Part shown: positions 1 through 5,397 of the stretch, in pieces
Layout: every line of letters starts with the position of its first letter
How positions within the stretch are numbered: the first letter of the stretch is position 1
Source of the DNA: an uncultured Flavobacteriales bacterium
GTDB lineage: Bacteria > Bacteroidota > Bacteroidia > Flavobacteriales > UBA1820
DNA length: 5,397 bases
Direction of reading: 5' to 3'
NCBI GenBank assembly: GCA_902478645.1
Contig: CABSLV010000051.1
Span: 1 to 5,397 of the forward strand
Made by a program: the position numbers and the translations under genes
The notes under the pieces: model-generated
The model's database searches: none
The model's input: only the letters and a program-made list of their open reading frames with translations
What the model was told of the DNA's origin: nothing

Positions 1-32
1 CGCCTGTAGCACCCGCTACAGGCGGGTTTTTT
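1..32 (+). terminator. Intrinsic terminator of an upstream gene
   Basis: A perfect 10-bp stem (CGCCTGTAGC at 1-10 with GCTACAGGCG at 15-24) encloses the 4-nt loop ACCC. It is followed by GG and a run of six T at 27-32. The stem probably extends two or three bases further left, because the GG at 25-26 would pair with C residues just outside the window. This is a textbook rho-independent terminator for a plus-strand transcript ending left of the window. The gene it serves cannot be seen. Confidence 0.9.
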
Positions 33-324
33 GATACACATTCTCTCCTATCGAGGAAACAACAACTGATCTTCCTTTATAAGGAGCAGGGGAGGGGATA
101 AACATAAATAGCCAGATGTTTCGTGCGGAGAAAGGACATTAGGTGGGGTGTTTAGCGCCTTTGAAAGAAAACAAAGGAGCAGGGTGGAGTTTATAGAATG
201 TTTTTTTGAGAGGAGAGAGCTTCTATGTTTTTGATAGATTGATAGTTGTTTTTGATGGCGTAAGGGAGGAAATATTTATGGGAAAAAAAACAGTGAGAAC
301 GTTTTTCTTTTCAAGAAAAATGAC
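33..324. other. Intergenic spacer without a recognisable gene
   Basis: About 290 bases lie between the upstream terminator and the tRNA promoter. The plus strand is AT-rich with purine-rich patches. Open frames here are short or run into the tRNA (for example an ATG at 278 with about 24 codons), and none has a recognisable product. The 11-mer AAGGAGCAGGG occurs twice (81-91 and 174-184), both times followed by a G/A-rich stretch. No strong hairpin, riboswitch or convincing additional promoter was found. Confidence 0.6.
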
Positions 325-332
325 TACATTTG
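325..332 (+). promoter_or_regulatory. Bacteroidota-type -7 box of the tRNA promoter
   Basis: TACATTTG matches the Bacteroidota primary sigma factor -7 consensus TAnnTTTG exactly. It ends 10 nt before the first base of the mature tRNA-Pro, so transcription would start just upstream of the tRNA. A T-rich stretch at about 301-310 lies at the right distance for the -33 element but is not an exact TTTG. The element supports assignment to Bacteroidota and implies that the tRNA is transcribed on its own. Confidence 0.75.
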
Positions 333-342
333 CAATCCAATT

Positions 343-416
343 CGGGGTGTAGCGCAGCCTGGCAGCGCGCTGCGTTCGGGTCGCAGAGGTCGGAAGTTCG
401 AATCTTCTCACCCCGA
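343..416 (+). tRNA. tRNA-Pro, anticodon CGG
   Basis: A complete 74-nt cloverleaf can be folded by eye. The acceptor stem CGGGGTG (343-349) pairs with CACCCCG (409-415). The D-stem is GCGC/GCGC (352-355, 365-368). The anticodon stem CTGCG/CGCAG (370-374, 382-386) carries the loop TTCGGGT with anticodon CGG at 377-379. The variable loop is AGGTC, and the T-arm GGAAG/CTTCT has the loop TTCGAAT. Base 416 is the discriminator A. The C1-G72 pair and the loop sequence are typical of bacterial proline tRNAs; it decodes CCG. The 3' CCA is not encoded (CAT follows), so it must be added after transcription. It sits between its own -7 box and its own terminator. Confidence 0.96.
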
Positions 417-419
417 CAT

Positions 420-455
420 AAAGAGCCTGACTGTTTTACAGTCAGGCTCTTTTTT
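420..455 (+). terminator. Intrinsic terminator of tRNA-Pro
   Basis: A long perfect inverted repeat (420-434 with 438-452, loop TTT) has the GC-rich core GAGCCTGACTG and ends in a T run at 450-455. It starts four bases after the tRNA. The permease gene on the opposite strand ends at 487 and reads toward this hairpin, so the same stem may also help to end that transcript. Its T tract in that direction is short, so the activity is mainly expected on the plus strand. Confidence 0.92.
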
Positions 456-486
456 GTGCATGTATTTTGTGCTTGGAGTGGGGGGG

Positions 487-1716
487 TTATTCGTATTTGG
501 CGGTCTCGGCCGGGCGGATGCGTGCGATGAAGTGCGAGGGAATCAGCAGCATGAGCATGTTCAGCAGGGCGGTGCCGAGGTTGAGGGCAAGGATCATGCC
601 GAGGTTGAGATACACGGGGACGACCTCGATGCTGTACGATTCGCTGTCCAGGGTAACGATCCCGAAGTATTTTTGGAGTAGAAGCAGGGAGATACCGATC
701 AGGTTCCCCCAAAAGAGTCCTCGCAGGATGATGTAAAACGCGTTCCACAGGAAGATCTGTCGCAGCAGCCGGTGGTCTGCCCCCAGGGATTTCATCATGC
801 CGATAAACGAGGTCTTTTCCAGGATCAGGATGAGCAGGACGGTGATCATGTTTACGCCGCATACCAGGATCATGATGCCGAGTATGACCACGATATTGAC
901 ATCGAACATGGCGACCCAATCCAGCAGTGCGCCGTACTCGGTGGCGATGTTGGTTACGTGGAATTTCCATTGCGTTTCGGAGAGAACTTGCTCGGTGGCC
1001 GAGGGGAGTTCTTTGGCATCGTGAAGGATGAGTTCGAAGCCACCGACCTGGGTGCTGTCCCAACGGTTGATGGATTGTACGGCACGCAGATCGCCCAGGG
1101 CGTAGTTTTTGTCGAACTCCTCGATGTTGCTTTTGAAGATGCCGGCGATGGTGAAATACCGCAGGATGGGTCGTCCGGAATCCCGGATGAAATACATCTT
1201 CACCCGTTCTCCGCATGAGAGGCCGAGCGCGTCGGCGGTGTTTTGTGAGATCAGCAGGCTGTCCGAGGCTTCTCCTTGTCCGAAACGGGGCATTTTCCCG
1301 CTTTTGACAAAAGAGGAAAGTCCCGAGAGGTCGTAATCGGCGCCGAGGCCTTTCAGTACCACACCTTCAAATTCATGGTCGGTTTTCAGGATGCCGGCGC
1401 GCTGGGCGAAGGTTTGTACGTGTTTGACTTGGGGTACGGCGGTGAAGTGGGGGTAAAAGTCTTGTTCCAGGGATACCGATTGGGAGGTTCCGTCGCTCCC
1501 TTGTTGGAGGGCAGTGAGCTGGATGTGTCCGGAAAAGGCGGAGATGTTGCGACGGATCTCGCGTTGGAGCCCTACTCCGGTCGATAGGGCGATGAGCATT
1601 ACGACCATGCCCAAGGCAACGGCTGCAACGGCAATTTTCAGCACGGGCGAGGAAATACGGCGCTCGTATCGATCTTTTTTGTATATTCGCCTTGATATAA
1701 GGTATCCTAGATTCAC
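487..1716 (-). CDS. LolC/LolE/FtsX-family ABC transporter permease
   Basis: Predicted 409-residue inner-membrane permease of the type that, with a LolD-like ATPase, extracts lipoproteins from the inner membrane in characterised systems. One membrane helix lies near residues 26-49. A large extracytoplasmic MacB-type periplasmic core domain follows (about 50-268). Three C-terminal helices (about 272-297, 322-347, 367-392) form the FtsX domain. The segment EKTSFIGMMKSLGA (300-313) matches the cytoplasmic coupling region of this family, and the C-terminus IRPAETAKYE is also typical. The start chosen is GTG at 1716, giving MNLGYLISRRIY, which resembles the usual N-terminus in Bacteroidales. The frame stays open further upstream (ATG near 1765), but that extension would run antisense into the neighbouring gene. 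No ATPase gene is in the window, so the substrate cannot be assigned; a LolE-like role is likely, and another FtsX-type function is possible. Confidence 0.88.
   Translation of the reverse strand: MNLGYLISRRIYKKDRYERRISSPVLKIAVAAVALGMVVMLIALSTGVGLQREIRRNISAFSGHIQLTALQQGSDGTSQSVSLEQDFYPHFTAVPQVKHVQTFAQRAGILKTDHEFEGVVLKGLGADYDLSGLSSFVKSGKMPRFGQGEASDSLLISQNTADALGLSCGERVKMYFIRDSGRPILRYFTIAGIFKSNIEEFDKNYALGDLRAVQSINRWDSTQVGGFELILHDAKELPSATEQVLSETQWKFHVTNIATEYGALLDWVAMFDVNIVVILGIMILVCGVNMITVLLILILEKTSFIGMMKSLGADHRLLRQIFLWNAFYIILRGLFWGNLIGISLLLLQKYFGIVTLDSESYSIEVVPVYLNLGMILALNLGTALLNMLMLLIPSHFIARIRPAETAKYE
1678..1710 (+). promoter_or_regulatory. Candidate promoter for the NamZ-type gene cluster
   Basis: A TTTG at 1678-1681 is followed, after 21 bp, by TATCCTAG at 1703-1710, a partial match (two mismatches) to TAnnTTTG. 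Transcription would start near 1716, about 20 nt before the ATG at 1736. A second possible -7 box, TATATTCG at 1682-1689, has one mismatch but no -33 partner. Either element would overlap the 5' end of the divergent permease gene. This is the only long-range upstream region available to drive the three co-directional genes. Confidence 0.3.
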
Positions 1717-1735
1717 AATTCTAAAACCACATATT

Positions 1736-2935
1736 ATGAAACACAAAGGTATCATTAAATTGTTTTGCGCCGCTATTTTCGGCGTTTTTTGTTTGTCGCT
1801 TGCGACCTCCTGTGCGGAAAAGAAACCGCAGGGGATCGTTGTGGGGGCTGAAAACTTCGACGCATACCTGCCGCTTCTCGAAGGCAAACGGGTGGGCTTT
1901 GTCGGGAACAACACTTCGGTGCTCAGCGACGGGACGCACGTGGTGGATTTCCTGCAGGAAAAGGGAGTGAATGTGGTCAAGGCCTTCGGCCCGGAACACG
2001 GTTTCCGCGGGGATGCCGATGCCGGGGAGCATGTGGAGGACCAGATCGATCCCAAGACGGGGATTCCGGTGATCTCCCTCTATGGAAAGATCAACAAGCC
2101 TACCCCGGAGATGCTCTCCGATGTGGACGTGTTGGTGTTTGACCTTCAGGATGTGGGATGCCGTTTCTATACATACATTTACTTGCTGCAGCGGGTGATG
2201 GAAGCCGGTGGCGAAAACAATGTGCCGGTGGTGGTGCTCGACCGCCCGAACCCCAACGGGTTCTACATCGACGGACCTATCCTGGAGGATACCTGCCGCT
2301 CGGGAATCGGAATGCAGCCGCTGCCCATCGTGTATGCGCTGACCATCGGTGAATTGGCCAAACTGTACAACGGAGAAGGTTGGCTGCGCGACAGCGTAAC
2401 GTGCGACCTGACGGTGATCCCCTGCCTGAACTACGACCATACGATGCGTTATAGCCTGCCGGTACCTCCTTCGCCGAACTTGCCGACCGACCGTTCGATC
2501 AACCTGTACGCCAGCACTTGTTTTGTGGAGGGTACGCCGATGTCCGAAGGGCGCGGTACTCCCTGGCCGTTCGAGGTGCTGGGTTCGCCGCTGATCGATT
2601 CCAATGCGACGGACTTTACCTTTACGCCGGCTCCTTCCTTCGGGGACAAGAACCCCAAACAGAATGGGGTGCTGTGCTATGGTCTCGACCTTCGTGAGGA
2701 ACCGGAACAGGCTCAGGTAAATCTGGACTACATCATCTGGGCGTACAACAACTATACGGACAAGGAGAATTTCTTCAACCACCGCGGTTTCTCCCTGCGC
2801 GCAGGCAACTACGAACTGGAGGAACAGATCAAGGCCGGTATGACGCCCGAGGAGATCAAAGCTACGTGGCAGCCGGGACTGGACAGCTTCAAGCAGGTGC
2901 GCAAGAAATACCTGATGTATCCGGATTTCGAATAA
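1736..2935 (+). CDS. namZ: NamZ-type exo-beta-N-acetylmuramidase (DUF1343/GH171), lipoprotein; copy 1
   Basis: Predicted 399-residue exported hydrolase of the DUF1343 family. Characterised members (NamZ) remove MurNAc from the non-reducing end of peptidoglycan glycan chains. Residues 1-25 form a signal peptide ending in LATS before Cys26, a plausible though relaxed lipobox, so the mature protein is probably lipid-anchored. The residues after Cys26 (AEKK) are not the acidic stretch typical of Bacteroidota surface export. Family motifs are intact: GNNTS (57-61), PEHGFRG (86-92, with the conserved Glu87 a candidate catalytic acid), QDVGCRFYTY (138-147), DRPNPNG (169-175), GELAKLYNGEGWL (205-217) and EGTPMSEGRGTPWPFE (265-280). 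The length fits the family (about 400). Near residues 347-360 it differs from its two neighbours, with NHRGFSLRAGNYE where they have FFD-L-GGE. It is the first gene of a probable three-gene operon. The ATG at 1736 is chosen because it directly precedes the signal peptide; longer in-frame starts would overlap the permease gene. Confidence 0.9.
   Translation: MKHKGIIKLFCAAIFGVFCLSLATSCAEKKPQGIVVGAENFDAYLPLLEGKRVGFVGNNTSVLSDGTHVVDFLQEKGVNVVKAFGPEHGFRGDADAGEHVEDQIDPKTGIPVISLYGKINKPTPEMLSDVDVLVFDLQDVGCRFYTYIYLLQRVMEAGGENNVPVVVLDRPNPNGFYIDGPILEDTCRSGIGMQPLPIVYALTIGELAKLYNGEGWLRDSVTCDLTVIPCLNYDHTMRYSLPVPPSPNLPTDRSINLYASTCFVEGTPMSEGRGTPWPFEVLGSPLIDSNATDFTFTPAPSFGDKNPKQNGVLCYGLDLREEPEQAQVNLDYIIWAYNNYTDKENFFNHRGFSLRAGNYELEEQIKAGMTPEEIKATWQPGLDSFKQVRKKYLMYPDFE
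1744..1751 (-). promoter_or_regulatory. Candidate -7 box for the permease gene
   Basis: Read on the minus strand this is TACCTTTG, an exact TAnnTTTG match, 27 bp upstream of the GTG start at 1716. Transcription would begin near 1738 and leave a leader of roughly 20 nt. The position supports the GTG start over the upstream ATG. No good -33 TTTG is visible about 20 bp further upstream. The site lies inside the first codons of the divergent gene, so a chance match is possible. Confidence 0.35.
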
Positions 2936-2954
2936 ACAAATTCGTCCTGCGGTG

Positions 2955-4157
2955 ATGATACCGGTAGGGAGAAAGCCTTTGGCTTTTGCAATAGCGATCT
3001 TGTCGTTCTGTTTCCCGCTCTTTTTGCGGGGGCAGAGCGACAATGTCGTTTATCCTGCACAGTGTCCTTCGCAGTGGAAACCCTTGTTGGAGGGACGGCG
3101 GGTGGCGTATGCCGGGGTTGCTTCTTCGGTTACTCCGCAAGGTCATTCGCTCGATCTGCTGCGCGAGGGTGGGGTAAATATCGTCAAGATCTTTGCTCCG
3201 GAGCATGGATTCTCGGGTCGGGCCGATGCCGGGGAGAAAGTCTCCGACAGTGTCGATCCTTCCACGGGTATCCCCATCGTATCCCTCTACGGGAAGGTGA
3301 GAAAGCCGACCGGGGAGATGCTCGCGGATGTGGATGTGATCGTGTTCGACATCCCGGACATCGGTTGCCGCTTCAATACCAAACTCATCACCATGCAGGG
3401 GATGATGGAAGCAGCGGCGGCCTACGGGGTGGACTTCGTGGTGTTCGACCGTCCGAATCCCAACGGGCATTACATGGACGGGAATATTCTCGATACGGCC
3501 TTCCGTTCGGGCGTGGGGAAACAGCCGGTGCCGATCGTCCACGGGATGACGGCCGGGGAATACGCCCGGATGCTCAACGGCGAAGGTTGGCTGGAGGGAG
3601 GCGTCCGGTGCCATCTGACGGTACTGCCCTGTGGGAACTATTCCCATCGCGACCGGTATAGTTTTCCGGTGTTCCCTACGCCCAACCTGCGCAGCGACAA
3701 GGCGGTCAATCTCTATCCCAGCCTCTGTTTCTTCGAGGGTACCACCCTGTCCGAGGGACGGGGTACGGAACGTCCGTTCGAGATGTTCGGTTCGCCGCTG
3801 TTGCCGGAAACGGGCTTTTCGTTCGTTCCGCAGCCGCGCGAGGGAGCCAAGAGTTCCAAGCATTACGGGGTGCGCTGCAACGGGTTGGATCTGGCTTCGT
3901 CGCCCGACTTGTCCCGGGTGAATCTCGGGTGGTTGGTGTGGGCGTATGCCAATTTCCCAGAGGAGCAGCGGGCGAACTTTTTCACGCCTTTCTTCGATTT
4001 GTTGGCCGGAGGGGAGACCTTGCGCAAACAGATCGAGGCGGGGATGACCGACCGACAGATCCATGCTACGTGGAAAAAGGGGCTGGAGCGTTTCCAGGCG
4101 ATCCGTTCGAAGTATTTGCTGTACGAGGATTTCGATCCTCCGACAGGGGGAAAGTGA
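2955..4157 (+). CDS. Divergent NamZ/DUF1343 paralogue, secreted; copy 2
   Basis: Predicted 400-residue exported DUF1343 (GH171) protein, 19 bp downstream of copy 1. The N-terminus has basic residues (RK at 6-7), a hydrophobic core (about 9-24) and a possible type I cleavage site near RGQS (25-28), which suggests a soluble periplasmic product. Retained motifs include PEHGF (82-86), DRPNPNG (165-171), GEYARMLNGEGWL (201-213) and EG--LSEGRGT (261-271). Several positions shared by the two flanking copies are changed: GN-TS becomes GVASS (54-58), PEHGFRG becomes PEHGFSG, QDVGCRFYTY becomes PDIGCRFNTK (134-143), PPSPNL becomes FPTPNL and TPWPF becomes TERPF (271-275). The frame is intact, so it is not a simple pseudogene. 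Altered substrate specificity or a binding role are possible, and NamZ activity should not be assumed. The start is ATG 2955; an in-frame GTG directly before it at 2952 would add one residue. No clear Shine-Dalgarno sequence is seen. Confidence 0.85.
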   Translation: MIPVGRKPLAFAIAILSFCFPLFLRGQSDNVVYPAQCPSQWKPLLEGRRVAYAGVASSVTPQGHSLDLLREGGVNIVKIFAPEHGFSGRADAGEKVSDSVDPSTGIPIVSLYGKVRKPTGEMLADVDVIVFDIPDIGCRFNTKLITMQGMMEAAAAYGVDFVVFDRPNPNGHYMDGNILDTAFRSGVGKQPVPIVHGMTAGEYARMLNGEGWLEGGVRCHLTVLPCGNYSHRDRYSFPVFPTPNLRSDKAVNLYPSLCFFEGTTLSEGRGTERPFEMFGSPLLPETGFSFVPQPREGAKSSKHYGVRCNGLDLASSPDLSRVNLGWLVWAYANFPEEQRANFFTPFFDLLAGGETLRKQIEAGMTDRQIHATWKKGLERFQAIRSKYLLYEDFDPPTGGK

Positions 4158-4195
4158 TAAAAATCAATTAATCAATAACTACAATATTTTATCGC

Positions 4196-5356
4196 ATGAA
4201 AACATTGTTCAAAGCATTGTGCCTTTCCGCACTTCTGTGTGCTTTTGTGCCGGTTTCGGCGCAGAAAGCCGCTCAGACGGAAAAAGCCGTCGAGGTGGGG
4301 GCGGAGCAGTCGTCCCTGTATCTGAAATTGCTCAAGGGAAAACGGGTGGCTTTCGTGGGCAACCATACTTCCGTGATGGCCGACGGGCAGCACGTGGTGG
4401 ACTACCTGTTGTCCAAAGGGGTGAACATCGTCAAGATTTTCGCTCCGGAGCACGGTTTCCGGGGTGATGCGGCTGCCGGAGCCAAAATATCCGACGAGGT
4501 GGACCAGAAGACGGGTATCCCGGTGGTTTCGCTCTATGGCTCGGGGAAATTCAAACCTTCGGCCGAGGCCCTCAAGGATGTGGATGTGCTGATCTACGAT
4601 ATTCAAGATGTAGGTTGCCGTTTTTACACCTATATCTCGACGATGACCTATGTGATGGAGGCAGGTGCCGAAAATGGCAAAGAGGTGATGGTGTTCGACC
4701 GTCCGAATCCCAATGGACATTATGTGGATGGGAATATCCTCGATCCGGCTTTCAAGTCGTTCGTGGGAATGCATCCGGTGCCGATCGTCTATGGGATGAC
4801 TTCGGGCGAGTATGCGAAGATGGTCAACGGGGAAGGTTGGCTCAAGGATGGGGTAAAGTGTGACTTGACGGTGATCCCGTGCAAGAACTATACGCACGCT
4901 ACGCATTACGATCTGCCGGTGCCTCCTTCGCCGAATCTGGCTACGGCAAAATCCATTGCGCTGTACCCGAGCCTGTGCTATTTTGAGGGAACTCCTCTTT
5001 CGGAGGGACGCGGTACTCCCTGGCCTTTCGAGGTGTTCGGTTCGCCGCTGTTGCCGGAAACGGGCTTTACTTTTACTCCCGAGTCGAGCAAGAACAAAGG
5101 AGTGCTATGCAATGGGGTCGATTTGCGTGAGGCTCCCGATCCGGGTTGCATTGATCTGAAATACGTGATCTGGGCGTACAACAACTACGAGAAGAAGGAC
5201 GAGTTCTTCAAGAAGTTCTTCGATACGCTTTGCGGAGGAGAAACGATCCGCAAGCAGATCGAGGCGGGTATGACCGCCGAAGAGATCCGCGCTACCTGGA
5301 AGCCGGGTATCGACGAGTTCATGAAGACGCGGGCAAAATACTTGCTGTATGAGTAA
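4196..5356 (+). CDS. namZ: NamZ-type exo-beta-N-acetylmuramidase (DUF1343/GH171), secreted; copy 3
   Basis: Predicted 386-residue secreted hydrolase, 38 bp downstream of copy 2. It has a clear type I signal peptide: Lys at 2 and 6, hydrophobic core about 7-18, and cleavage expected after Ala22 in VSA-QK. The mature enzyme is therefore probably soluble in the periplasm. All family signatures are present: GNHTS (55-59), PEHGFRG (84-90, with Glu85 in the conserved position), QDVGCRFYTY (137-146), DRPNPNG (168-174), GEYAKMVNGEGWL (204-216) and EGTPLSEGRGTPWPFE (264-279). The C-terminal part has FFD-LCGGETIRKQIEAGM, as in copy 2. The expected role is exo-cleavage of MurNAc from glycan chains or muropeptide-derived saccharides. 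At DNA level it shares near-identical stretches with copy 2, for example 34 identical bases at 5035-5068. The leader 4158-4195 is very AT-rich without a Shine-Dalgarno, as is common in Bacteroidota. Confidence 0.92.
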   Translation: MKTLFKALCLSALLCAFVPVSAQKAAQTEKAVEVGAEQSSLYLKLLKGKRVAFVGNHTSVMADGQHVVDYLLSKGVNIVKIFAPEHGFRGDAAAGAKISDEVDQKTGIPVVSLYGSGKFKPSAEALKDVDVLIYDIQDVGCRFYTYISTMTYVMEAGAENGKEVMVFDRPNPNGHYVDGNILDPAFKSFVGMHPVPIVYGMTSGEYAKMVNGEGWLKDGVKCDLTVIPCKNYTHATHYDLPVPPSPNLATAKSIALYPSLCYFEGTPLSEGRGTPWPFEVFGSPLLPETGFTFTPESSKNKGVLCNGVDLREAPDPGCIDLKYVIWAYNNYEKKDEFFKKFFDTLCGGETIRKQIEAGMTAEEIRATWKPGIDEFMKTRAKYLLYE

Positions 5357-5359
5357 GCC

Positions 5360-5397
5360 GTGAGTGCGCAAACAAAAGAGCGGCGGGGAAATATCCC
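5360..5397 (+). CDS. Possible start of a downstream gene (partial)
   Basis: A GTG at 5360, three bases after the stop of the third NamZ-type gene, opens a frame to the window edge that reads MSAQTKERRGNI. The tight spacing and the polar, basic start would fit the cytoplasmic N-terminus of a membrane transporter or another operon member, but twelve residues do not identify a family. No terminator lies between 5356 and the edge, which is consistent with transcription continuing. Confidence 0.3.
   Translation, partial: MSAQTKERRGNI

Noticed and set aside
278..352. Short ORF of about 24 codons ending inside the tRNA
   Set aside because: It contains the tRNA promoter and overlaps the tRNA gene; there is no support for translation.
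343..416. tRNA-Pro as an attachment site of an integrated element
   Set aside because: No second copy of the tRNA 3' end, integrase or other mobile gene is visible in the window.
480..486. Run of seven G as a phase-variable tract
   Set aside because: It lies just outside the 3' end of the permease gene, between it and the tRNA terminator, where slippage would not change a reading frame or an obvious promoter.
311..1216. 301-codon minus-strand frame crossing the tRNA and the permease gene
   Set aside because: It runs through the tRNA and its terminator and overlaps the real permease in another frame, so it is a shadow.
1717..2055. N-terminal extension of the permease by up to 113 residues
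   Set aside because: The frame is open, but the added sequence is antisense to copy 1 and unlike the family. The protein starting at GTG 1716 already has the expected N-terminus and length.
1721..3043. Long minus-strand open frames opposite the NamZ-type genes (also 2889-4064 and 4172-4906)
   Set aside because: They lie antisense to clearly recognisable genes, are rich in His/Arg as expected from reading the reverse frame, match no known family, and resemble each other only because the sense genes are paralogues.
2955..4157. Copy 2 as a pseudogene
   Set aside because: There is no frameshift or premature stop, the signal peptide and length are normal, and several family motifs are conserved; divergence with retained coding capacity fits better.

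Overview
The window looks like chromosomal DNA from a member of the Bacteroidota, probably Bacteroidales. The evidence is an exact TAnnTTTG-type -7 box just ahead of a tRNA gene, start regions without clear Shine-Dalgarno sequences, AT-rich leaders, and proteins of typical Bacteroidales type. The moderately GC-rich coding sequence would suit an Alistipes-like (Rikenellaceae) genome, but the genus is an inference only.

Layout, left to right: (1) positions 1-32 hold a strong intrinsic terminator of a gene that lies off the left edge; (2) positions 33-324 are a purine-rich, AT-biased spacer with no supportable gene; (3) a tRNA-Pro(CGG) gene follows with its own promoter and terminator; (4) a minus-strand gene (487-1716) encodes a LolC/LolE/FtsX-type ABC transporter permease that converges on the tRNA terminator; (5) after only 19 bp between divergent starts, three consecutive plus-strand genes (1736-2935, 2955-4157, 4196-5356) encode full-length paralogues of the DUF1343 / NamZ (GH171) exo-beta-N-acetylmuramidase family; (6) the last 38 bases may contain the first codons of another gene.

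The three NamZ-type genes are closely spaced (19 and 38 bp), co-directional, and probably form one operon. Each carries an export signal. The first looks like a lipoprotein, and the second and third look like soluble secreted (periplasmic) proteins. In characterised members, NamZ releases MurNAc from the non-reducing ends of peptidoglycan chains, so the cluster most plausibly serves cell-wall turnover or salvage of peptidoglycan fragments.

The first and third copies keep all the family signature motifs. The middle copy is intact but has substitutions at several of them (GN-T, PEHGFRG, QDVG-R-YTY, GTPWPF), so it may have a different specificity or a non-catalytic role. This three-gene array with a divergent middle member is the most notable content. 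No mobile element, CRISPR array or clear sign of a wholly new system was found.
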